64,000 bases of DNA from Candidatus Woesearchaeota archaeon. Lineage in GTDB: Archaea; Nanobdellota; Nanobdellia; Woesearchaeales; ARS49. Below, one piece after another: positions 1 to 8,436 of this stretch; the stretch's first letter is position 1, and each line of letters starts with the position of its first letter. A program made the translations under genes and the position numbers. Where the stretch lies: NCBI GenBank assembly GCA_017609645.1, contig JAFCDQ010000002.1, positions 159,823 through 223,822 of the forward strand, given 5' to 3'. The notes beneath the pieces were generated by a model that saw only the letters and a program-made list of their open reading frames with translations, searched no databases and had not been told where the DNA came from.

Positions 1-2
1 TC

Positions 3-524
3 CTGAAAGAACAACAAAAAGCCAAAGAAAAACAACTAGACCTGGAAAAAGGAATCCACAAAGAAACAGACCTAGATAAAGAACAAATAAAGATTCTTGA
101 AAAGCAAGATTATGTAAGATCAAGACATGTAGCACTAGGAAAAGAAGGACCTCAAGTTTATTACATCAGACCAAGAGCAAATGAATCAACAGCACACTAT
201 TTTCTAACAATGCAAATAAAACAATACCTAGAATCAAAAAGCATTGAAGTCAGAACACCAAACTCAAGAGAAGCAGACATAATTTTCACAGCAAACAATC
301 AAACATGGGCAATAGAAGTAGAAACAGGAAGCGTCAAGAAAAAGAAGCCAGAAATGTTCAAACAAAAAATAGAACAACTAAACAAAAAATATGGCGATAA
401 CTGGTTTATTGTGTTAACAAAAAAAGACCTTAAAAAGCATTATAGATCAAAAAGATACAAAATAGTACAAAAAAGCAAAATTATTGAAAAAATTGATAAA
501 ATAATAGGTGACTACAAATTCTAA
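3..524 (+). CDS. C-terminal part of a larger protein (5' truncated by the window); restriction-nuclease-like tail, possibly of a TraG/VirD4-like conjugation ATPase
   Basis: Frame 3 is open from base 3 (LKEQQKAKEKQLDLEKG...STAHYFLTMQIKQYLESKSIEVRTPNSREADIIFTANNQTWAIEVETG), so the listed start at 210 is probably internal. The 'EADIIF...WAIEVETG' pattern resembles a PD-(D/E)XK core. Confidence 0.5.
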   Translation: MKEQQKAKEKQLDLEKGIHKETDLDKEQIKILEKQDYVRSRHVALGKEGPQVYYIRPRANESTAHYFLTMQIKQYLESKSIEVRTPNSREADIIFTANNQTWAIEVETGSVKKKKPEMFKQKIEQLNKKYGDNWFIVLTKKDLKKHYRSKRYKIVQKSKIIEKIDKIIGDYKF

Positions 525-571
525 AATTTTTAAGCTAGGTGACTACATTTAGCGCTTTTTGTAGTCACCTA
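505..571. repeat. Two direct copies (505-516, 536-547) and one inverted copy (560-571) of TAGGTGACTACA
   Basis: Read directly: taggtgactaca / taggtgactaca / tgtagtcaccta. A TATA-like tttaaata (581-588) and AGGACAAAAA repeats (589-598, 611-620) lie just downstream, before the MNT-HEPN operon. Confidence 0.85.
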
Positions 572-629
572 AACGAAAGATTTAAATAAGGACAAAAATA
601 TCCTCATCTGAGGACAAAAAAGTCTTAAA

Positions 630-1232
630 ATGCTGACAAAAAACCAAACCAAAATCATGCAAGTATTCACAAGCCACATAACAGAACAATACAGCATGAG
701 AGAAATAGCTAAAATACTGCAAAAAGACAGTAGTCAAACACGCAGAGCAATAAAACCCTTAATAGAAAAACAATTCCTAACAGTAACTCAAAAAAAACAC
801 CTAATTTTAAACTATCAAAAAAACCATCAACAACTAGCATATATTGAACATTTAAGAAGCAAAGAATTCCTAAACAAGCCTAAAAATAAAGAATTGACCA
901 TGTTCACAAAAGAAGTTAAAGAAAAATTCCCAGAAGACTTCTTTATTTTCCTATTATTCGGCTCAACAATAACAGCAAAAAAACCAAGAGACATAGACAT
1001 ACTCTTCATAACAGATGATATCGAAAAAGTAAACACAACAGAAAAAATCCTGTACAATATATCAAGAAATTATGAACAAAAAATTGACATCAATGTAATC
1101 TCTCCTGAAAGTGTATATGAAATGCTGGCAAAAAGAGAAGAACTAAATATAATGAATGAGTTACTAAACAAACACCTGATAATTTACGGTGCTGAAACTT
1201 TTTACAGATTAATTAAAAAGGGAAGAACATGA
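630..1232 (+). CDS. HTH plus MNT-type minimal nucleotidyltransferase (antitoxin-like)
   Basis: N-terminal HTH (SMREIAKILQKDSSQTRRAIKPL) followed by NTase motif FLLFGSTITAKKPRDIDILFI (GS...DxD). Stop overlaps the next start by 4 nt (ATGA). Confidence 0.85.
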   Translation: MLTKNQTKIMQVFTSHITEQYSMREIAKILQKDSSQTRRAIKPLIEKQFLTVTQKKHLILNYQKNHQQLAYIEHLRSKEFLNKPKNKELTMFTKEVKEKFPEDFFIFLLFGSTITAKKPRDIDILFITDDIEKVNTTEKILYNISRNYEQKIDINVISPESVYEMLAKREELNIMNELLNKHLIIYGAETFYRLIKKGRT

Positions 1233-1819
1233 AAACACTTGATGATAAGAAAATTAAAGAAATAAAAAATAGAGTAAAAAATTACATTACAGATGGAATT
1301 ATAAAAACCAAACAAAAAAAAGAACACACAAAATTCTTTTTAATTAATTCAGAAGATTCTCTAAATTCAGCAAGAGCCTTATTTGACCTGTCAACAAACA
1401 AAGACTACCAAGAATACACAGGCAACATAGGACTAAAAGGATTTCTTTGGGTAATAAATTCAAGCTATTACTCCATGTTTTATACAGTAAGAGCTCTGCT
1501 AGAAAGCGAAGGCATAAAAATCAAAACAGACCAATCAATCCATGCACTAACCTTTGACACATTAATCTACTATTTTTACCTTACAGGCAAACTCCAAAAA
1601 AGATTATTTGAATACTATGTAGAAGCACAAGAAGAAGCCGCAGAACTACTAGGACAACAAAAAACAGAAGAACTCCTAGAAGAATACTTCTTTGAAAAAG
1701 GCAAAAGAGCAACCTTCACCTACAACACAGGAGAGTTTGCAATGAAAAACAAAGCAAAAACCTCACTAGAAAGAGCAACAAAATTCAACAGAGAAATAAA
1801 AAAAATCCTACAAACCTAA
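1229..1819 (+). CDS. HEPN-domain protein (toxin-like partner of MNT)
   Basis: Helical protein with SLNSARALFDL...SSYYSMFYTVRALLESEGIKIKTDQSIHALTFDTLIYYFYLTGKL, typical of HEPN proteins; ATGA-coupled to the MNT gene. Confidence 0.75.
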   Translation: MKTLDDKKIKEIKNRVKNYITDGIIKTKQKKEHTKFFLINSEDSLNSARALFDLSTNKDYQEYTGNIGLKGFLWVINSSYYSMFYTVRALLESEGIKIKTDQSIHALTFDTLIYYFYLTGKLQKRLFEYYVEAQEEAAELLGQQKTEELLEEYFFEKGKRATFTYNTGEFAMKNKAKTSLERATKFNREIKKILQT

Positions 1820-1893
1820 GGACCACCAAAAAAAGACCTCCAAAAAAACAACAAATTTTCATTTAAAAACAAAGACCTCCTAATTTTCAAGCA

Positions 1894-1979
1894 AAAAACA
1901 CAATTTTATAGACGATAAAAACAAAATACTCCTACCTTTTTTACTGTCACTAATAAGAACTATGAAAAATCAGATAAAA
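1894..1979. repeat. 86-bp direct repeat, copy 1
   Basis: aaaaacacaattttatagacgataaaaacaaaatactcctaccttttttactgtcactaataagaactatgaaaaatcagataaaa; differs from 4563-4648 at one position (tactcc/tacacc). Confidence 0.95.
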
Positions 1980-1992
1980 AACAAAGCATACA

Positions 1993-3672
1993 TTATTTTT
2001 GGAAGTATATCACACCTAGACGTTCAATCAAGCTATCATAGTTTTCTTCAGAAGGTTCTATATCAAATTTATCTAAAATTTTATTCCAATAAGGCCAATA
2101 TTCATATTTTGTACTTTTTTTCAAAGTTTTTTGAATGGATTCTTCATTAGGGTTAATTTTAGTGATTTCGAAAAATTCTAAAAATTGTGGTGGAGAGTCA
2201 GAAAAATAATCATAAATTAATTGAGCTGTTTCTTCATCAGGTATTATGTTTGTATATTTGATCATATCTTCAATTTGATCAACATCACCATAACCTTTTT
2301 TTGATACTACTCTTTCTTTAAAATATTGTTTATAACCTTCTTTAATTTCTGCTTCGTTTAAAATTGGTTTAACACCAGTAAGATTTTCAAATTCTTCATA
2401 AAAAACAGACTGCATGTTAGCTATAGCTTTTTTATAAGTTTGTTGAATTTCCTCTTTAGAAAAATTTGGTTCTACTTTAGTTAATTCCATTAGATATATC
2501 ATCCCATCAAAACTGCGATTTGAAAAAGTAGAAACCCATGGGTTTTCTATACAATATCTATATATTTTTCGAATATCTTCTTCAGGCCAATCAGGTTTTT
2601 CTCCTGTATGATGAAATAAGTGAAATGTATACGATAAATATTTATTATCGGCTCTTGTTTCAAGTAGTTTGTGCAAATATTCTGTAAAAACTTTTTGTAT
2701 TGTTGATTTTTTAGGTTTGATTTCGCTTTTCTTTTTGATTTCGCCAGTTCCAGTTTTCTTTTTTAATTCTTCAAAACTATCAAAATCGCCTGTTAGAAAA
2801 CATTTTTCATAGGCTTGATGAGTATCTTCTTCATAAAAAGAAACATTCTCATTATTTTCATCCTCATAAAAAAATTCTTCTTTACAAAGAGGTAAACAAT
2901 ATGCTTTCGTTATTTGAAGGAATTTTTTTAATTTCTTATAATCCTTTTTTTCTAAAAGTTTTCCAAAACCTTTTCTAATATCTGAGATTTTAAAATAAAA
3001 TTGTTTAATATAATCTTCATCTTTTTTGTAATAATTAATAAATTCTATCAATTTTTCTAAATAATCGGCATTTCCTTCTTTTGCGCAATATTCTAATTTT
3101 TGTTGAAGTAATTCTTCAGGTAATTCTGCAAAACTGAATGTTAGTTTTTTTAATTTTAAAATTGAATCAAAATAATTATTTTGTTCATTAAAAAAGCCTT
3201 CTTTTATAATTTTATTATCTTTATTGAATAATAAAATATAACCTTCTTTTATAAGTTCATCAGAAGGATAAATATGAGTAATATCAATCAACTTAATAAG
3301 GTTTTTCAAATCACCCCAAAATCCTGCTCCTTTTTTTTCTGATAAAAAAGTATAAGCTTTTTGCATCGTTTCATCATTTGGTCTGCATTTAAGAAATCTA
3401 ATCATTTTTTCTAAACGAGTAAAACCCGGACGAGTAAAATCCTCGCTCTTAGAGTTAACTATATAATTATAAAAGGATTCTTGAATAACATCATCTAATA
3501 ATTCTTCTCCACCAAAGAAAACAACAGAAAGTTTTGATTTGTAATATATGTTATCCCTATTTAAAACTCTAGAAGCGCTGTTCTTTATAGCTTCTTCTAC
3601 TTCTTCTTTTTTGAATCCCTTTGATTCTGCATAATCAACTAAGTTTTCTAAACCTTTACTTTCTTCACTCAT
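1993..3672 (-). CDS. Helical tandem-repeat protein of unknown function
   Basis: 559 aa with a degenerate ~35-45 aa repeat: LIKLIDITHIYPSDELIKEGY / YLMELTKVEPNFSKEEIQQTYKKA / FENLTGVKPILNEAEIKEGYKQY / MIKYTNIIPDEETAQLIYDYF / FFEITKINPNEESIQKTLK / ILDKFDIEPSEENYDSL. Confidence 0.8.
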   Translation of the reverse strand: MSEESKGLENLVDYAESKGFKKEEVEEAIKNSASRVLNRDNIYYKSKLSVVFFGGEELLDDVIQESFYNYIVNSKSEDFTRPGFTRLEKMIRFLKCRPNDETMQKAYTFLSEKKGAGFWGDLKNLIKLIDITHIYPSDELIKEGYILLFNKDNKIIKEGFFNEQNNYFDSILKLKKLTFSFAELPEELLQQKLEYCAKEGNADYLEKLIEFINYYKKDEDYIKQFYFKISDIRKGFGKLLEKKDYKKLKKFLQITKAYCLPLCKEEFFYEDENNENVSFYEEDTHQAYEKCFLTGDFDSFEELKKKTGTGEIKKKSEIKPKKSTIQKVFTEYLHKLLETRADNKYLSYTFHLFHHTGEKPDWPEEDIRKIYRYCIENPWVSTFSNRSFDGMIYLMELTKVEPNFSKEEIQQTYKKAIANMQSVFYEEFENLTGVKPILNEAEIKEGYKQYFKERVVSKKGYGDVDQIEDMIKYTNIIPDEETAQLIYDYFSDSPPQFLEFFEITKINPNEESIQKTLKKSTKYEYWPYWNKILDKFDIEPSEENYDSLIERLGVIYFQK

Positions 3673-3779
3673 TTACTCCACCATTTAATAGTGGCGACTA
3701 AAAATGTTTATTAAATTAATCTCCCCCTAAGTGCGTAGTAATAATAAAGTTTATATATGAGTTCAGAATTTTAGATAAT

Positions 3780-4520
3780 ATGAAGAAAGAAATACTAAGA
3801 AAAATAGGATTAACAGATGGAGAAATTAGAGTATACTTTGCTTTAATTAAACTAGGAAAAAGCTCAACAGGGCCAATAATGGAACATTCTGGAATATCAA
3901 GCTCTAAAGTATACTTAATCCTAGAAAAATTAATTCAAAAAGGATTTGCAAGCTACATTATAGAAGATGGAGTGAAAAAATTTCATGCAACAAATCCTGA
4001 AAACATAATAGAATATATTGAAAAACAACAAAAAGAGCTAGAAAAAGAAAAACAAGAAGCAAAAGAACTTGTTAAACAACTTTCTAAAATAGATATTTAC
4101 AAAGAAGAATCTGCAAAAATTTACAAAGGAACAAAAAGCATGAAAAACGCTTATGACAATATACTAAATGAATTAAAAAAAGGAGAAGAATTCTTATTCA
4201 TAGGAGGACCTGTCAAACAAAAAAAATCATTATTATTCTTCCAAAACCTTCACAAAAAAAGAATAGAAAGAAAAATCAAAACAAAAGGAATAGGAGAATC
4301 AGAAGCCAAAAAACCATATATGGAAATATTCAAAAAAATGAAAAATATAGAACTAAAATTTATGCCAATAGCTTTCCCTCATGCAATAGCAATAGGAAAG
4401 AAAAGAGTGGTGCTTTCTTTATGGGAAGAAAACCCTTTAGCAATAGAAATAATCTCAGAAAGAATGACACAAAGATACAAGAAATTTTTTTATCAATTAT
4501 GGAAACAAACTAAAAACTAA
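3780..4520 (+). CDS. TrmB-family transcriptional regulator
   Basis: N-terminal HTH (LRKIGLTDGEIRVYFALIKLGKSSTGPIMEHSGISSSKVYLILEKLIQKGF) followed by a coiled coil and a TrmB-type C-terminal domain. Confidence 0.88.
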   Translation: MKKEILRKIGLTDGEIRVYFALIKLGKSSTGPIMEHSGISSSKVYLILEKLIQKGFASYIIEDGVKKFHATNPENIIEYIEKQQKELEKEKQEAKELVKQLSKIDIYKEESAKIYKGTKSMKNAYDNILNELKKGEEFLFIGGPVKQKKSLLFFQNLHKKRIERKIKTKGIGESEAKKPYMEIFKKMKNIELKFMPIAFPHAIAIGKKRVVLSLWEENPLAIEIISERMTQRYKKFFYQLWKQTKN

Positions 4521-4566
4521 ACCAACTTCTCCTTTAAACCTAAAGATAAAATTTTTTCAGCTAAAA
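4517..4566 (-). pseudogene. Remnant of a tyrosine integrase 3' end
   Basis: Reverse strand reads FLAEKILSLGLKEKLV-stop, nearly identical to the intact integrase C-terminus LLAEKILALGLKEKLV (6720-6769). Confidence 0.75.
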
Positions 4567-4648
4567 ACACAATTTTATAGACGATAAAAACAAAATACAC
4601 CTACCTTTTTTACTGTCACTAATAAGAACTATGAAAAATCAGATAAAA
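4563..4648. repeat. 86-bp direct repeat, copy 2
   Basis: One mismatch to 1894-1979, same orientation. Confidence 0.95.
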
Positions 4649-5605
4649 TTAGATAGGTAATGTCTTTGCCTCGCTTTCATTCTCAATTAAAAAAATCTGA
4701 GAAGTCTCAATTTGATTTTTGAATTTTTTATTGATGTCTTTAATGGTTTTCCTAAATTCTTCTTCATTTTGATAAAATACTTGGATTAGACAATTGTAAT
4801 CTCCTAGTCCAAAGAATAAAGCATTTATGTGTTTATGTTGTTTACAAAAGGTTCTTAACTCTTTACGAGTTTTTCCATCTAAATTTTTTAATTTAATTCT
4901 TAAATTTCCAAAGTAAAATCCTAGTTTCTCTATATCAAATTGAATTTTTACTCCGAGAATGATTTTATTTTTGTAAAATTGTTTTAATTTGTAAACGATT
5001 AATTCGCTGGAAAGTCCTGTTTTTCTGGCAATATCAATAATTTTAGTTCTGCCGTTTTTTTCCAGAATTTTCAATATTTCTAAATCCTTATTTTTGAGCT
5101 GGATTGTTTTAATTAAATCGCTTACAACGTATATTTTTTCTTCATCTGAAAAACCAAAGGTTTTAAGAGGATAAAATTCACCATAACTAGTTGTAAATAT
5201 AGAATAATCAATTATGTCAGCTTCATGTTTCTTCAAAAAAGAATAAAATTCTTTTTCAAAATCAAGCTTATTCTTAAAAACAAAATCCACAAACAAATCA
5301 TAAGAGGAAATCTCATCACCTAAAGTAATAACCTTCTTCATACTCTTAAGCTCTTTTTTAATTAACTCCTTATTGTTTTTAATTTTCAACCAAACTATAA
5401 CAAATTCATTATAACCCAGAAGACTATAATTGAAAATAGTCAAATATTTCTTGATGATGCCTTCTTTTTCATACTTCTTAAGCCTATACTCTACTTGATC
5501 TCTAGAAATCCTGCAAGCTTTAGCTATCTTAGTCAAAGGCTCTCTATAATGATGATACAAATATGAAAACATCTTCTTATCTTGCTTATTGAGCTTCATA
5601 GACAA
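4649..5605 (-). CDS. Lrp/AsnC-family regulator with two tandem HTH-sensor units
   Basis: Two HTH segments (LTKIAKACRISRDQVEYRLKKYEKEGIIKKY and IIDIARKTGLSSELIVYKLKQFYKNKIILGVK), each followed by an AsnC-like sensor region. Confidence 0.8.
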   Translation of the reverse strand: MSMKLNKQDKKMFSYLYHHYREPLTKIAKACRISRDQVEYRLKKYEKEGIIKKYLTIFNYSLLGYNEFVIVWLKIKNNKELIKKELKSMKKVITLGDEISSYDLFVDFVFKNKLDFEKEFYSFLKKHEADIIDYSIFTTSYGEFYPLKTFGFSDEEKIYVVSDLIKTIQLKNKDLEILKILEKNGRTKIIDIARKTGLSSELIVYKLKQFYKNKIILGVKIQFDIEKLGFYFGNLRIKLKNLDGKTRKELRTFCKQHKHINALFFGLGDYNCLIQVFYQNEEEFRKTIKDINKKFKNQIETSQIFLIENESEAKTLPI

Positions 5606-5737
5606 AATATTCGTCTTTATCTATATAAATTTTACTATTTCATTAAACTATTTAAAGATTTTATTTAACAAATTAGGAAAAACTAGGGAAAATCTTTATT
5701 AATAGGTGCGTTATCTATTTTGTAGTAGTTAAGAATA

Positions 5738-6688
5738 ATGGAGATTAAAAATAAAATGAATGAAGAAATAGAAAAACTGGAACAAGAGAAAAAAGAAATA
5801 GAAAAGAAAATAACACTAGAAGGAAAAAAACAAAAACAAGCAGCCATAACTGAATTAGTGGAAAACTTCACTAAAAAAAGAATAGAAAGTTTAAATGAAA
5901 AATTAATTTCTCCAAAAGACCTTAAGGTATGGCACTGTTACGATGGTATAATTAACCTTAACATGCCTTTTATTTACTCAAATCAAGAAATTTTATTAAA
6001 TTTTAGAACAAAAAATAAAGCATTCAGAAAAAAAATTATTGATAATAAAGCGAAAACTATTGAAAACTTAATCTTTGAAAATGGATTTATAAAATCCGAT
6101 CATATATTCAATACACTGAGATCCTTTTTGGACAGTTATTATTTTAATCTTAAAACTGATGATCTAATTAAAGAAGCAAAGTATGAAATCGCTGAAGTTT
6201 TAATAAAAAATAATGAAACAGGAATTTTAAGCGGCAATGTACACTATAAAGATTATACCCTTGATCCAAATCAATATGGCTCTCCTCTTCTCGCACCAAT
6301 TTTCAAATTAAATTATTTATTAGATGTTGTTGAAAATGAAGAAACAAAAAAAGATCTAAAAATAATACAAGAAAGAAGAATGAAAGAATTTTTATCAAAT
6401 AAAAAAATAATAAATTTAGAAGATTTCGAACTCACATTTATTTTAAATAAAACTTCTTTTAATGAAGTAATAAGTAGAACTGACGGAAAACCTTTTTTAA
6501 TAAGCGCTGGCATGAATAGCGGAGATATTCCTTCAGAGTACGAGCAAGATTATGAAAAATTAAAACAAGACGTCACAAAAACGTTACTAGAAGGACAAAA
6601 AGAAATTTTAACATACATGTCAAAAAATCCTAAAATATACATTGCTTTGATTAAAAAATTAGCAAATTGTAAGGTTGAAAATGAGTAA
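5738..6688 (+). CDS. Hypothetical protein with N-terminal coiled coil
   Basis: 316-aa ORF with plausible start context; no family recognised. Confidence 0.6.
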   Translation: MEIKNKMNEEIEKLEQEKKEIEKKITLEGKKQKQAAITELVENFTKKRIESLNEKLISPKDLKVWHCYDGIINLNMPFIYSNQEILLNFRTKNKAFRKKIIDNKAKTIENLIFENGFIKSDHIFNTLRSFLDSYYFNLKTDDLIKEAKYEIAEVLIKNNETGILSGNVHYKDYTLDPNQYGSPLLAPIFKLNYLLDVVENEETKKDLKIIQERRMKEFLSNKKIINLEDFELTFILNKTSFNEVISRTDGKPFLISAGMNSGDIPSEYEQDYEKLKQDVTKTLLEGQKEILTYMSKNPKIYIALIKKLANCKVENE

Positions 6689-6719
6689 GAAAAAACCAAA
6701 AGAAATTTTTTAAATATCA

Positions 6720-7934
6720 CTAAACCAACTTCTCTTTTAAACCTAAAGCTAAAATCTTTTCTGCTAGAAGTTTTTGGACATCTGAGTCTTTCATTAACTG
6801 AGTCATTAAAGTATTAACATTGTTTGTTGAGTTTTGTTCTTGTAAGAACTGTTTTTGAGATTGTAGTTTTGTTTTTTCATCAAGGATAGCAGCGCATTTA
6901 GAACAATAAACATTATCTTTAGCATTAATGCTATCACAACGAGGACATTTTTTAGGAGATTCTTGTTGTTTTTTCTCCTCAACAACCAAGCCGTTCATTT
7001 TAAGAATAGCACTATCTAAATCCCTGCCGCTTAAATGAACATAAGTGCTAGGCATGTCAGAACCCTGAATCCAGCCAAAATATTGATTCATCTGAAACTC
7101 AGTTAAGTGATTAGCTAAAATACTGGCACGAGAATGACGAAACAAATGAGGATTACACCTTTTCTTAATACCAGCAGAACGAAAAGCATCTTTTAAAATC
7201 CTGGCAAGAGCATTATACCTCATAGGCTTATGATAATTACAAGAACCAACATTAACCCACAAAGGAGCTTCAGGATCATCTTTAAAAGGATGACAATTAA
7301 GCCAGGTTGTAAGATAAGTCGTAGCATTAATCACCCTAACTCTTCTAGAACCAGTTTTGCCATGCAAGTTTAAAACAGTTCCATGCTGGTCAAAAGCAAT
7401 ATTTTTCAAACATAAAGTACCAATCTCCCCAATCCTGCACCCGCTTTCAGCAATAATAGCAATAAAAGCTTTATTCCTGGGATGGTCACTAGCCCTGATA
7501 GCTTTTGTAACCTCTTCTTCAGTAATCAAGTCCTGAGTATTAAGAATTTTAACATCCTTAGATTTTAAAGAAGAACGAATCCATTTAACTTCTTTAGGAT
7601 ATTCTTCATTACCATTTAACCATTTAAAGAATTTCTTTAAAATAGCACGATAAGTAGCCTTAGTCCAGGGAGACCATTCTTTTTCATCAAAAAAACAAAC
7701 AATTCTTTTAATATCATCAATATCTGCCTTATCAAAATCCTTTTTTAAAAAAAGAGCTAGGTTTCGTACTACTTCTAATAATTTAACTATTCTGGGCTTA
7801 CTTATGCCTTGCAGGATGCAATCCTCATAAAAAGTCTTAATCAAACCCTTATTTTTCTTGCTTATAGAAATCTTTTCTAAATAATCAAGCTCTCGCTTTA
7901 ACTTTTTCGGATAATTATGGATATCTATATTCAT
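6720..7934 (-). CDS. Tyrosine-type site-specific integrase with C-terminal zinc ribbon
   Basis: Catalytic motifs ESGCRIGEIGTL, HLFRHSRASILA and YFGWIQGSDMPSTYVHLSGRD, followed by CPRCDSINAKDNVYCSKCAAIL. Confidence 0.95.
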   Translation of the reverse strand: MNIDIHNYPKKLKRELDYLEKISISKKNKGLIKTFYEDCILQGISKPRIVKLLEVVRNLALFLKKDFDKADIDDIKRIVCFFDEKEWSPWTKATYRAILKKFFKWLNGNEEYPKEVKWIRSSLKSKDVKILNTQDLITEEEVTKAIRASDHPRNKAFIAIIAESGCRIGEIGTLCLKNIAFDQHGTVLNLHGKTGSRRVRVINATTYLTTWLNCHPFKDDPEAPLWVNVGSCNYHKPMRYNALARILKDAFRSAGIKKRCNPHLFRHSRASILANHLTEFQMNQYFGWIQGSDMPSTYVHLSGRDLDSAILKMNGLVVEEKKQQESPKKCPRCDSINAKDNVYCSKCAAILDEKTKLQSQKQFLQEQNSTNNVNTLMTQLMKDSDVQKLLAEKILALGLKEKLV

Positions 7935-8012
7935 ATTCTTACCTCCTGTGAACAGAAATAAAAACCTTGTAGCACCAACGCTGCCACACTAAACGTTTTC
8001 ACAGAAGTTAAA

Positions 8013-8108
8013 CGCCCCAGCCGAGAGTCGAACTCGGGTTAGAGCCTTTTTGCGACAGCAAAAACCTGCCTCGACAGGGCTCTGTGATGACCACTACACT
8101 ACTGGGGC
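8013..8108 (-). tRNA. tRNA-Asp(GTC) with a predicted ~24-nt intron at 37/38 (about 8048-8071)
   Basis: Reverse strand: GCCCCAG-TA-GTGTAGTGGTCATCACA-GAGCC-CTGTCG-[AGGCAGGTTTTTGCTGTCGCAAAA]-A-GGCTC-TAAC-CCGAG-TTCGACT-CTCGG-CTGGGGC-G. Acceptor, anticodon and T stems pair fully. Confidence 0.88.
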
Positions 8109-8154
8109 ATATAAGAGAAAAAGCTATGATTGATTTATAAATTTAATGGTGAAT

Positions 8155-8436
8155 TTATGCTTTTCCTATATCTTTAACAGCATCCATCGGAGAGATTAAC
8201 TTGTACAATCTCTTTCTCGAATCATTAGGATCTAAAGAAATCTTTAACCAACCAGATTTTTTCAATCTAGAAAGAATAATACTAACATTTTCCTTTAACA
8301 AAACATCTGCTTTTTTATGATCAAACTGATTATCCTTAAATTTATTCCAAATTCTAGAATAAGCTAACATAATCCACTTAGGCAAAGGTCTAACTGACCA
8401 TTCAATCTTCCTAATATTTATTTTCTTCTTCTCCAT
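8155..8436 (-). CDS. Small winged-helix protein (paralog 1)
   Basis: PLPKWIMLAYSRIWNKFKDNQFDHKKADVLLKENVSIILSRLKKSGWLKISLDPNDSRKRLYKLISP, closely matching 14786-15028; overlaps the upstream giant ORF by 19 nt. Confidence 0.8.
   Translation of the reverse strand: MEKKKINIRKIEWSVRPLPKWIMLAYSRIWNKFKDNQFDHKKADVLLKENVSIILSRLKKSGWLKISLDPNDSRKRLYKLISPMDAVKDIGKA

Noticed and set aside
1962-2150. 62-aa + strand ORF
   Set aside because: Begins within the 86-bp repeat and runs antisense into the repeat-protein gene.
1894-4648. 86-bp repeats considered as a CRISPR array
   Set aside because: Only two copies ~2.6 kb apart with genes between; no spacer periodicity and no cas genes.
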